Assembly: GCA_014529385.2 (NCBI GenBank)
Contig: CM043966.1
Coordinates: 88,070,087-88,134,086, forward strand
Source: Adiantum capillus-veneris
Lineage: Eukaryota > Streptophyta > Polypodiopsida > Polypodiales > Pteridaceae
Reading direction: 5' to 3'
DNA length: 64,000 nt
Made by a program: the position numbers and the translations under genes. Of this stretch, positions 9,697 through 19,365 are shown piece after piece (position 1 is the first letter of the stretch; every line of letters starts with the position of its first letter). Under the pieces are notes generated by a model, which had not been told where the DNA came from, searched no databases, and worked only from the letters and a program-made list of their open reading frames with translations.

Positions 9697-10467
9697 CACA
9701 TGGTCCCTAGATCTCAAAATGTTGTACAAGCTACACCGGTACCACCTCCTGTGCTAGGACCGCAGCCCCCGCATCCAAGAGTCACCCCTATGAACCAAGT
9801 GGGTTGCGAGGCATCTAATGCTTATGCAGATGGCTGTGAGGAGGAAATAGACACTGATATTGCCTACGGACTTGATATATTGGAAGAGTGTCCTATATAC
9901 TACATGGAAGATTGTTGGGGGCAAGTCAAGCCGGTTTATCAAGCTGCTGCTCTCGCATCTAGAGGTCAAAATATCAACACCCAGGCTAGGAGGCCACCTC
10001 TTCAATGCTACAAGTGTGGTGGACCACATCGGGCAGCGGAGTGCCCTATTAGGCTGCAAAAGAATGCTGCACAGATGCAAATGAATCAAGGGAGCACGTC
10101 TGCAATGCCAATACTCACATGTAATCGTTGTGGCATAGATCACTTGATTGCCCAATGCCCCTATAACCCAAATGCGCCTAAAATCACACCCCTAAATTTG
10201 GTCGAAATTGCTAGTGTGACATCGCCAATACCACCTGTCGCACCCGCTTATGCGATTACACGGTCCATGCTTCAAGGGCTAGGCCATATCCTCGAAGAGA
10301 GAGATACCGCGTCAGTTATCCAAGCAAAGAAAAAGAAGACACGAAGGAAGAGGTCGCAGAGTACGGGAAATTCCAAGCCAAGTTCCAAAACAAACATAGG
10401 AACAGGAGATGATCCCGTGTATATGAATGACCTCGAGGATGATTCAGATTCAATCGAGACAATGTAG
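9697..10467 (+). pseudogene. Element 1 Gag continuation with two more zinc knuckles
   Basis: This is in the same frame as the preceding Gag segment. It carries two RNA-binding knuckles, CYKCGGPHRAAEC and CNRCGIDHLIAQC. Both have CX2CX3HX4C spacing, one residue shorter than the retroviral CX2CX4HX4C. A basic stretch (KKKKTRRKRS) and an acidic end (DLEDDSDSIE) follow. It ends at TAG 10465-10467, again one transition from CAG. Nucleic-acid binding is the likely role. Confidence 0.8.
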
Positions 10468-11238
10468 ACTAGAACCAATACCACAAAGGGAAAGACCGAC
10501 AAAGAAAACCGTAACATGGAACCAAATGAAAACCGAATAATAGAAAACCATAAAGAGCCTCTGAAAACACCACAAGTGTTTCCAAATCCAATCCAAGACC
10601 CCCAAGATAAACCGCAGGGGCAAAAAGGGAAGAATCGTAAAAAGAAGATTGGGACGTACCCAAACCCAGTAGACGAGATTGAGCAGGTGAAACATCTAAG
10701 AGGTTTAGTGGAGGAGACTCAAAGGAAACTAGAACCAGAACCCATGCATGTCAAAATTCATGACACAGTGTTTCCCACGCAAGTTCATCCACCCCACATG
10801 AACCATAGACCGTTAGCCATATCTAGTATCATCCAAGAAGGGAGTGAGGACGGGACATCAGAAAGTGAGCATACACCTTTCTTGTTGGAAAGGATGTTTA
10901 ACGAAGGAATACCTGATCCCATTGAGGAATATGAGATTCCATCCTCACCAGTTCCTAGTCAAGGACCTACACCCTGCAAAATGCCAATGAATGTTGCCAA
11001 ACTAGTAGACTTCATGTCTTCTGAGGTCCGAACCACGATCATAGCAAAGCTGTATGGAGATCCTGAGTTATTCCTTGCACTTCGAGCATTCCTTAACGAA
11101 GAGCTACGAACGGGATTACCGCAGTTTGCGCAACCAAATAGGCCTGACTCGATTATGATTGATGAGGAAAATCATGTGCAATCACTTGACTTAGATGGAC
11201 ACAAGTCTGTGATCGAGAGGTACCCATTAACGAATTAG
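10468..11238 (+). pseudogene. Element 1 Gag-Pro linker segment
   Basis: The same frame continues with Lys/Pro-rich sequence and then a conserved-looking block (LLERMFNEGIPDPIEEYEI ... MNVAKLVDFMSSEVRTTI). Its counterpart in Element 2 (54520-55155) has a similar layout ahead of the protease. It ends at a TAG produced by a frameshift near 11215-11235: the protease continues in another frame. No catalytic motif is visible. Confidence 0.6.
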
Positions 11239-11640
11239 GGCAGTATTTTGAAGGCGACGAGTCTAATGCGACCCTACCCATCACTACCAAGGGATTAACT
11301 ATAAAGGGAATTCTTGATGGTGGTGCGGGAGTTAGCATCGTTGTGTTACTAACATTGTGGTAAAGATGGCCAATGGTACCATAGCCAAACCTATGGGGAT
11401 GCTCAAGGATCTTAAGATCAAAGTTCTAGGACACAAGGTACGACATACGTTCATTGTAATGGATTTCTCTAAACACCTTATGTCATATGAAATGATTTTA
11501 GGACGACCATTCATGAGGGAAGCACAAATGGTTCATGATTGGTCTAAAAATCATGTCTATTTGCAATTCCAAGACTTTGTCCTTAGAGTGGATTTGGTGA
11601 CTGGTAAGGTACACCCCTTAGGGAGTAAAACCATTATTGA
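11239..11640 (+). pseudogene. Element 1 aspartic protease PR1 (broken)
   Basis: A retropepsin that would cleave Gag-Pol. GILDGGAGVSIV at 11307-11342 is the active-site loop. The canonical D-T/S-G is D-G-G here, a variant I recall from other plant Gypsy elements. A frameshift near 11340-11357 moves the rest (MANGTIAKPMGMLKDL, HTFIVMDFS, MILGRPFM) into the next frame. The ILGRPFM segment near 11497-11517 is the hydrophobic-Gly motif that closes the fold. Confidence 0.75.
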
Positions 11641-12601
11641 TCATCGCTCTGACACCACAGTTCACTCGGCCCCACTACAATATTGTTACACTTGTAAGAA
11701 GGATACAGACATTGGCCAAGATTCTCCTTACATGGATGTGTTACCGGGTATGACGGAATCAGACAACGTAGACTGGGTACACCTAGCTGCAACCATAGAT
11801 ACCTGGGGAAATAGAGGAACCACTTGGGTCACACCAGAGGGGGAAGAGGTACCACAAATTGCACCTCTGAACATGATAAGTGCCATACATGCATCTTCTA
11901 AGGGCAAGGCAATTGTAGACCAATCTGACAGTGACACCGATAGCTCAATAGAAGACTTTGACCAACACGACTCAGACACGGACTCCCAGAGTGAAACGGA
12001 TTCTGAATCTCATGAATTAGAGAGTGGAGCAAGTTCAGAGTCAAAACATTCGGAAGGACCGAGCACATCAACCGATGATAGCTCCTCCGAGAGTGAAGAG
12101 GACACCAACGAGGACTCCTTAAGTGAGCCAGATCTAAATGCAAATCAAAAGCAGGTCTCAAATAAGAAAAAGAAAAACTTTAAGAGGCGTCGATATCGAG
12201 CCAATGTACGTGCTAGGATAAAAAAGAAGAGATCCTCAGCAGAATGGCTCAGTTATATAGGAGCATGTGATGCTCATCGAAAATTGGTAGACGATTGGGG
12301 TGAATATCTCCAAAATGTTATGTGGTGTAGACCACGACCCCATGACATAGCCCAATTAGAGATCATAGACAAGCCAAAGTTGAGCCGCACTGCAAGGAGG
12401 CGTCAAAACCAAGAGTTAGCTCGACAACACAAGAAAGCAGAAATGGAAGCACAAACCAAAGCACAACCAGAATCCACAGACTTGCATCCTGCACCAGAAC
12501 ATTTCAAATCTTACACCACAGGGGAAGCAAAGGTTGTGTACACAAAAGCCCAAGAATACCTATCGATGGGAATAATGGAATCTATGATGGTCCGGCAATA
12601 G
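11641..12601 (+). pseudogene. Element 1 PR-RT linker: acidic Ser-rich then basic
   Basis: About 300 codons separate the protease from the RT. Residues encoded at ~11923-12130 are dominated by Ser, Asp and Glu (SDSDTDSS, SESEEDTNE). A compact basic patch follows at ~12163-12232 (KKKKNFKRRRYRANVRAR) and then a more ordinary segment (WLSYIGACDAHRKLVDDWGEYL). No enzyme motif is visible. An insert of this size is not a standard Ty3 domain. The basic patch could be a nuclear-localisation or nucleic-acid-binding segment; this is inference. It ends by frameshift near 12585. Confidence 0.55.
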
Positions 12602-12953
12602 TTAAAGAAATAGAATTAGCCGACCCCGGTGAAGAATCAAAACCTGTTTTTATTGCCCAAGACCTCACAGAAGTTGAAGAGGCGGTCCTCAAAGAGCTTC
12701 TCAAGGAATTCAAGGACATATTCGCTTGGACATACCATGATATGAAAGGTGTTCCACCTTCTGTGGTCCAACATACAATCCCTATGATTAGCACTGCGAA
12801 GCCCGTACAACAAAGACCCTACCCGATGAATCCTAAGTACGCAAGGATCATTCAAGAAGAACTAGAAAAGCTTATCAAATGTGGGTTCATATATCCTATT
12901 GAACACTCTGAATGGGTGTCTCCAATAGTTATCGTGCCAAAAAAGAATGGAAA
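12602..12953 (+). pseudogene. Element 1 reverse transcriptase, N-terminal part
   Basis: The frame reads FIAQDLTEVEEAVLKELLKEF, DIFAWTYHDMKGV, QRPYPMNPKYARII, GFIYPIEHSEWVSPIVIVPKKNG: the start of a Ty3/Gypsy RT. A one-base loss at about 12951-12953, just after PKKNG, moves the rest to another frame. Confidence 0.85.
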
Positions 12954-15668
12954 CTCAGGGTGTGCGTGGACCTCAAAAAAGTTAATGCAGCTACTAGAAG
13001 AGACCATTACCCCCTACCATATTCCGAACACGTACTCGAAAGAGTTGCAGGCAAGGAAGCTTATAGCTTTCTAGATGGGTACTCAGGCTACAACCAAATC
13101 ACGATAGCGCTAGAAGACCAAGCTAAAACTGCCTTCATCACAGAATTTGGCGTGTTTGCATTTCGTGTGATGGCTTTTGGCTTAACAAATGCCCTTGCTA
13201 CGTTCCAACGATTAATAAACACTGCTTTTAAAGAATATTTGAGAGAGTTTTGTGAAGCTTTCTTAGACGACCTTTGTGTTTACTCTTCTTGGAAAGAACA
13301 TCTATCATGTTTGCGGAAGGTGTTTGAAAAGTGTAGGTTATATCGTATCTCATTGAACCCGTTCAAATGCCAATTTTGGGTCAAGCATGGAGTTATTTTA
13401 GGGCATATAGTATCTAAGAATGGTATCTCAACCGATGAGAGCAAAATTAAAGTGATTCTAGAGTTACCACCACCAACCAATTACAAGGGAGTTCAAAGGT
13501 TCATGGGACACGTGGGTTATTATCGACGGTTTATTTTATTTTTCGCTGAGATAGCACGTCCTTTGTACAAGCTTATCATTGAATTTAAATGGACTGAAGA
13601 GTGTGACCAGGCCTATGAACAATTGAAGAAAACACTAGCAAGTGCTCCGATTTTAAGGACACCTAACTGGGATGTCATTTTCCATGTGCATATTGATGCA
13701 TCAAACTTTGCTATTGGGTGTGTTCTCACTCAACCAGGAGAACATAAATTGGACTATCCCATTAGCTTTGCAAGCCGTCAATTGAACGATGCTGAAAGGA
13801 ACTACACCACTACAGAGCGAGAAGGTTTAGCAATGGTTTATGCAGTAAAGAAATTTCGCTACTACCTTCTGGCAAACAAGTTTGTATTTTATGTGGATCA
13901 TCAAGCGTTGTTGTATCTGGTAAACAAGCCATGCTCCACAGGAAGAATCACACGATGGTTGTTAATTCTTCTGGAGTTTGATTTCACGATTGTAGTGAGA
14001 CCCGGTAAAAGGCACGTCATGGCTGATCATTTGTCTCGCATACCCAATGGTGAAGCCCCTACAGGAGTTGATGATGAATTACCTGATACTTCCCTATTCA
14101 TAGTTGAGACTATGCCTGAATGGAGTGAGAACATTGTTAACTTTTTAGTTAATGGTTTTCCACCCAAGGAACTTCGTAAGGATATCGCTCGAAGGCTAGT
14201 AAAAGAATGTGAACCCTATTGTTTGATTGCCGGAACTCTGTATAGACTAGGCAAGGATGATATTCTTAGGCGTTGTGCCCGCGAGGATGAATATTTTTAT
14301 ATCTTGCAAGAAGCACATATGGGCATAGCAGGAGGACATTTTTCAGGAGACCTGACTGCTAGAAAGGTGCTGCAATCAGGCTATTGGTGGCCAACTTTAT
14401 TTAAGGATGCATCACTTTTTACAAAAGGGTGTGATGAGTGCCAACGTTACAAGACCACACAGCACAAAGACAGAATGCCCTTACACCCTATTAAAGTAAC
14501 CCAACCATTTGAAAAATGGGGCTTAGACTTTGTAGGTCCAATTAGTCCCGTAGCTCGTAACACTCAATCTCGATATATTCTAGTTGCTACAGACTATGTA
14601 ACAAAGTGGGCTGAAGCTAAGGCTTCACAAAAAGCTGACGCGAGGACAACAGCTAAGTTTCTTTTTGAGAACATTATCACAAGATTTGGTTGCCCTTTTG
14701 AAATTGTTAGTGATAATGGTACCCATTTTATAAATGAGGTAATAAGAGAGCTTACCACGACCTTTATGATATCCCACCATAAGTCTACACCTTATTACCC
14801 GCAAGCTAATGGACAAGCCGAGAGCACCAACAAGACTCTAATCTCTATTTTAACCAAGACGGTAGAAGCTCATCGCACTGATTGGGATTTGAAATTGACA
14901 TCTGCTCTATGGGCTTATCGTACTGCTTACAAAGTGGCTATTAATTGTACGCCATTCAAAATGGTATACGGCCAAGAAGCGGTTATGCCTTGGGAGTTTG
15001 TCATTCCTAGTCTTAGGGTAGCTTCGCAAGAAGGATGGAATGGTAACCCCTTAACCGAGCGTTTGTATATGTTAGAAAAACTAGACGAAGAGAGACAGTT
15101 GGTTGTGCAAAATGCTCTTGTGGAAAAGGATAGGAGAAAGAAGTGGTTTGATCGCCATGTGAAGGACAAGGACATCAAAGTTGGTGATAAAGTCCTTATG
15201 TATGGAGTAGGTAAAGAGAAGAAAAAGTTGAAATATGCTGGTAAAGGACCATATAGAGTATGTGAAATTACCCCACAAGGTACCCTTCGTGTGAAAACTC
15301 TTGATGGAGTTGAAACCATTGGATTCCTCAATGGGAGTAAATTCAAAAGATATTATGATCCTTTAAGCCAAGAAGAACTACGGGCCATTCATCAAAAGAA
15401 GGCCGCCAAAGCACAAACCGAGTTAAAGAAGATACAAGCTCAAGCTGAGGCTAAGGAGCGACAACAACGTATAAGACAAAAACGAGAGGCTAACCTTGGA
15501 GTCACAAATGCCTTCCACGTGGAAATCGAAGAGGATTGGTTGGACTCTGACACACCTCTACGATACCCTATTGAGTTAAATAGTGCCTATGGAAAAGTGC
15601 TATATAACGCCTTATTGGACACGGGTGTAAATATAATCTGCTATCCTATGGGGTGTGGTGTTAGTTAG
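12912..15668 (+). pseudogene. pol: Element 1 Pol: RT, RNaseH, integrase, helical linker, start of PR2
   Basis: The longest open frame in the window (918 codons); the first ~13 codons are out of frame for RT. RT: VCVDLKKVNAATRRDHYPLP, YSFLDGYSGYNQI, catalytic FLDDLCVYS (~115-123). RNaseH: HVHIDASNFAIG, TTTEREGLAMVYAVKKFRYYL, VDHQALLYLVNKP. Integrase: HHCC zinc site with first His at residue 469 (HMGIAGGH...CDEC), then the D-D-E core in GLDFVGP, VSDNGTHF and NGQAES, and a C-terminal GKGPYRV segment. A Lys/Glu/Gln-rich helical linker follows (KAQTELKKIQAQAEAKERQQ). The frame then enters a second retropepsin motif, ALLDTG, with Asp at 903. It stops at 15666 through a frameshift. No chromodomain is seen. 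Confidence 0.92.
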
Positions 15669-15850
15669 GGAAGCCACCTCTATCTGAGAGTATTATCCAA
15701 GTCAAGGGTGTCAACAAGAAAAAAACTACGGTTTTTGGAATCTGGCACACTTCTGTCAGTTATGACAATGGAATTGTAGCTCAAGACTTTTTGGTCATGC
15801 CTACTGGAACTATGGAGGGTAATATAAACCTAGGACGCACGTGGATGATA
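15585..15850 (+). pseudogene. Element 1 second retropepsin-like domain (PR2), after integrase
   Basis: ALLDTGVNIICYP at 15609-15650 is an aspartic-protease active-site loop with intact D-T-G. A frameshift near 15655 breaks it. The other frame supplies the rest of a retropepsin fold (VFGIWHTSV, QDFLVMPTG, INLGRTWMI, where ILG-x-x-W is the usual closing motif). It follows the integrase through a charged linker and is separate from PR1 at 11.3 kb. Elements 2 and 4 have the same arrangement. Confidence 0.75.
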
Positions 15851-16732
15851 GCCACCAAATGCACTATTGGGGGGACTGGGGGTGTCACAACGCAAAAACC
15901 AACTCTTATCCCTACCACTCAAGCCATAGTCCCTGAGATATTGCCTAAGGAAATAAAACCCAAGACATTGCATGTCCAGGAGGTTGAACCATACGTCCCC
16001 ATAGCCCAACTCTCTAGATCTTCAACTGATGTAGTTGAAAGAAAGCTTGAGACACACAAGAATCATCCTAATATAACAAAGAACGCATACAAGTGGGTCC
16101 CTAAAGCTTCTTTAGTAACCATGGCTGATGCTAAAAAACGGAAGCCTCGTAAGAAATGTCCCACTCACTCCAAGAAATGTAAGAAAACGTGGCGCTGGAT
16201 TCCTAAACGACTATTAAAAGCCCAAGGATACTATGATGGAAATGAGAAAATTTGGGTACCTAAACGTAAGATGTGTCCTTCCCTATCGACAACAAACCCA
16301 TATGAGTCAAACATTGTAACGCTAAAGCCAATGGCAGACCGTGGGAAGGGAAAGATCACAAAATGCTACACACCTAGTCCAGAGCTAGTTTGGGCTCCAA
16401 GGCAAACCCAATTTATTCCACCTAGCTCAGAAAGGGGGGAGTTCCATGAAGCTTCTAGCTCCTCATGTAATACATCCATAGAGGTAAAAGCTTCTACACA
16501 GCCTCCATCTATAGTAATGGACCTCAATGAAGCTACAAAAGAATCCACACCTCCCAGTGTTCAAGAATCACCTGATGAACCACTTCAAGTTCGATCCTGG
16601 GAGAGTACCTTACCACCCTTGCAACTTGACGAGGCACCTAGGGTAATAGAAAACTACTTGCAAAAATCCTCACCTATTACCAACTGGAACAATTGGTTTC
16701 AAAGGGTGACAAGCTCATTTCAAATGGTATGA
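15791..16732 (+). CDS. Element 1 PR2 tail with W-x-P-K repeats
   Basis: Open for 314 codons; the first codon is TTG, so this is the continuation of the PR2 frame rather than a separate start. After the PR2 remainder, the protein is basic with repeated Trp motifs: YKWVPKASL, WRWIPKRLL, KIWVPKRKM and LVWAPRQTQ. A Ser/Pro-rich C-terminus follows. No known enzyme. The repeats could bind nucleic acid or a partner; I do not know a function. Similar tails follow PR2 in Elements 2 and 4. Confidence 0.65.
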   Translation: MVMPTGTMEGNINLGRTWMIATKCTIGGTGGVTTQKPTLIPTTQAIVPEILPKEIKPKTLHVQEVEPYVPIAQLSRSSTDVVERKLETHKNHPNITKNAYKWVPKASLVTMADAKKRKPRKKCPTHSKKCKKTWRWIPKRLLKAQGYYDGNEKIWVPKRKMCPSLSTTNPYESNIVTLKPMADRGKGKITKCYTPSPELVWAPRQTQFIPPSSERGEFHEASSSSCNTSIEVKASTQPPSIVMDLNEATKESTPPSVQESPDEPLQVRSWESTLPPLQLDEAPRVIENYLQKSSPITNWNNWFQRVTSSFQMV

Positions 16733-16978
16733 TCTACCCAAGGAAGGGGGGAGTGTTTGTGGACATCCATCATTCACTTGCTTCCCTCTCAACCTTTCTC
16801 CCTGACCTCTTAATCTCCGATCTTAGGGAATGCATATATAAAGCCTTATACTCACAAAAACAAGATAAAAAAGTAAAAGAGCAAGAGCCATCACACAAAT
16901 CATAAAAACAAATTATGCACAAGAACACGACCCTTGTAATATTTGCACTCTAACCATCATCTATTTGTGTGTACAGAT

Positions 16979-17401
16979 ATGGCTAGTACGCTAGAGTCAT
17001 CCACTCCTGCCTTGGGTGAGAGGTACCCTCGTTACTTTTCACAAATGTTTCACATGGTCTTTCCAGTGCTTGCATGTGAATGGGATTTGATAGGTACGCT
17101 AGCATGTGAGAGGAATTTTGAGGAGTTAGAATGGCTGATACGTCTCTTGACCACGTCTGATCCATACTTAGTAGAGAGCGTTTCTCCCATTGCACAAGCC
17201 TACCCTTGTGACCAAGATGACTATAGGCGTCTAGTGACCTTCTTAGTAAACATGAGCACCTACGATGAAGAAGAAAATTTACATGACTACACGGATGGCA
17301 CATATGGTCTCATGGATGATGACTTTGTTTATCTCGACGACGAGGATAGGGGTTTAGCCTTAGGGTTTCCCCCCAACCTCTACAATATCCTATTCCCTTG
17401 A
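16979..17401 (+). CDS. Element 1 small acidic ORF, unknown function (140 aa)
   Basis: ATG at 16979 (atggctagtacg) opens a 140-residue frame. The protein is acidic and hydrophobic by turns (FSQMFHMVFPVLACEW, EELEWLIRLL, YDEEENLHDY, MDDDFVYLDDEDRG). No signal peptide, transmembrane segment or known motif is evident. It lies between the PR2 tail and the 3' non-coding part, the place where env-like genes occur in other plant Gypsy elements, but it is far shorter and does not resemble ORF-X of Elements 2-4. Confidence 0.45.
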   Translation: MASTLESSTPALGERYPRYFSQMFHMVFPVLACEWDLIGTLACERNFEELEWLIRLLTTSDPYLVESVSPIAQAYPCDQDDYRRLVTFLVNMSTYDEEENLHDYTDGTYGLMDDDFVYLDDEDRGLALGFPPNLYNILFP

Positions 17402-18752
17402 CTCTCTAGGGGGAGTGCAAATAATTAGGTTAGGGTTCCTTATGTTTTTTGTTGTGTTCAATAAGTGTTGGTACCTTTTTCCACTAATGTGCCTCCTGGA
17501 GGTATTCCTTTTGTTTCCTAGTGTGTACAGGAGCGTGTTGCTATTGATAGGATTTGGACCTTCATGAAACCTTTCTCTCGTTCACACTTCAAATCAAGCG
17601 CAACCATCAACACAAACAGGTGTTTTATGTCCATTAGCATTGCCCTTATCTTTTTGCATCCATGTTTGTCTGCTTTGATTGTGATTGGTAGCATAATATT
17701 CAGCGCATTTGCTTAGTATCAAACATTTAATTCAATGTAATGTTTTGTCATAATCACTTGTCTAGGTTTAAAAATCAAGCAGTCCGACTAAGCTAGTTTG
17801 ACCAAGCTAGGTATTAGAAATCTTCTCTTAATACCATGGGGGATGCCTTCCTAATAAGCAATGGTTACTTAGGTTCTTAATCCGATTTAGGCAGCATTGT
17901 GTGAAATGTACTAGGGCTTTCTAGTGGGCTTAACCCTATTGACCTTTAGCTTAAGTATTATAAAGGGAATTAAATGTGATGAGCCTGGGGAGGGTAACAG
18001 TGTTATATGACCCCCCAAAGTTACAAAATTAAAATGCTGAAAATGAACAAACAAAAAATCAAAGTGCCACAATGTAAAATTTTAAGCTGGAAGAGAAATC
18101 CCTGCTTAAATTGGTACTTCACTCACATGTATCGCCTATGGTACTAGAGCCCTAGAGGTTCCCAGTGTGGGCGCTTTTCCTTGAAAAGCAAAAAACCCAA
18201 GGCATACAAAATAAGCACACACATCAAAATTGAATCAATGTGAAAAGACTTTGGGGGGTCAAAGAAAAGGTAATCAGTCAGGCGATGATTTCATGAGAAA
18301 TTCCTTTTATCGTAGCTTAACTACAAGGTCTTCTACGTATAGCCTCTAGTCAGCCCTCGAACATCAAATACTTGGCTCTCGCGATTAAACAACTTAATTG
18401 ACCAGAAAAAATTAAGAAGTTACCCATGGTATTAATAGTCGAGCTCTAGTGCCTTTTGACCGTTAAATTAGCGACCCCGGACTTGTTTAATTTTTTACCT
18501 TTACATCTGTTTATGCATTTGATTATATTGCAAATTAATGTTTATTGCTGACAAATTGTCTAAAATTCTGTTACCAATCAATTTGTCTGTCTATTGCATA
18601 TGATTTTTAATTGTATATGAGAATGCAATTACTGTGGCAATGTTGTTTGATTTTGCAGTGATTGAAGAAGACTACGCACATCCATGTCGACTGCTCTCCC
18701 ATCTCGACGAACGAGCTTCAACTGGATAGCTTCCGAGGACGGAATCTACATC
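17402..18752 (+). other. Element 1 3' non-coding region
   Basis: About 1.35 kb with no long frame and no obvious repeat. It ends at the polypurine tract. I see nothing else in it. Confidence 0.6.
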
Positions 18753-18763
18753 AGGAAGGGGGG
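18753..18763 (+). promoter_or_regulatory. Polypurine tract of Element 1
   Basis: AGGAAGGGGGG lies two bases before the right LTR. It is the expected primer for plus-strand DNA synthesis. Confidence 0.9.
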
Positions 18764-18765
18764 CA

Positions 18766-19060
18766 TGTTAACCGTCACGGCACACGGACACCCTATGATC
18801 TATAAACGTTGTATTATTTAGAGTCAGGTACCGGGCTTGTCGGACCAATAGGAGTAGGGTAAGGGTGATCGCCGATGACAGGCGCACTCTAACTGGAATA
18901 TTCAAGGAGTTAGTTGGCTAAGTATGGGCGCCCAAGTGTGAATGGGGTGAGCTCATATAAAAGCCACTAAACCTAATTTTTACTCATTCTCTCATTGTGC
19001 AATAGAAGCTGCTCTTGCTCCATCTCCACCTTCTCCTTCACCATCTCCTTGTGTGTGTGC

Positions 19061-19145
<85 letters not shown>

Positions 19146-19360
19146 CGATCGAGCATTGCGGCAGCACGACGGCGGCAAGGCGGTTGAACGCGGCGTAGCG
19201 GCGTCTCCCTCTTCTTCGCGGCGCGGGAATCCTTCATTCGCAACTACGCAGGAAGGTGAGTGACACACCGTTCTTCCTTGTGAGCTTGTTTGTTGTATGA
19301 CTGTGTGCTAGGAGCCTTTGTGGCTCGCACACAGCGCGTAGCAAGTCCCTAGCCTTGACA
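18766..19360 (+). repeat. Element 1 right (3') LTR
   Basis: Matches 5960-6498 end to end but is 56 bp longer, chiefly because its GA tract is (GA)40 at 19063-19142. TATA box at 18956-18963. Confidence 0.95.
19063..19142. repeat. (GA)40 microsatellite inside the right LTR
   Basis: The same site in the left LTR has only (GA)7 followed by GT/GA variants. The frames that read it as Arg-Glu or Leu-Ser repeats are not genes. Confidence 0.95.
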
Positions 19361-19365
19361 AGGGA
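19361..19365. repeat. Target site duplication AGGGA, right copy (Element 1)
   Basis: Identical to 5955-5959. Confidence 0.95.

Larger units (their letters stand above)
5960..19360 (+). mobile_element. Element 1: complete Ty3/Gypsy LTR retrotransposon
   Basis: A structurally complete element: LTRs at 5960-6498 and 18766-19360 (TGTTAACC...CCTTGACA), tRNA-Asp-type PBS, 0.9-kb leader, gag, PR, RT, RNaseH, INT, a second retropepsin-like domain with a W-x-P-K tail, a small acidic ORF, 1.35 kb of non-coding DNA, and a polypurine tract. Domain order PR-RT-RH-INT marks Ty3/Gypsy. The tRNA-Asp primer and lack of a chromodomain point to the non-chromovirus (Tat/Athila-like) side. It carries several frameshifts and stops. 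LTR divergence is about 3% by eye, ignoring the GA tract. Confidence 0.93.

Noticed and set aside
18992-19268. Open frames of Arg-Glu or Leu-Ser repeats
   Set aside because: They are translations of the (GA)n tract inside an LTR. Similar frames at 4872-5148, 1834-2169 and 63582-63982 come from other CT/GA tracts.
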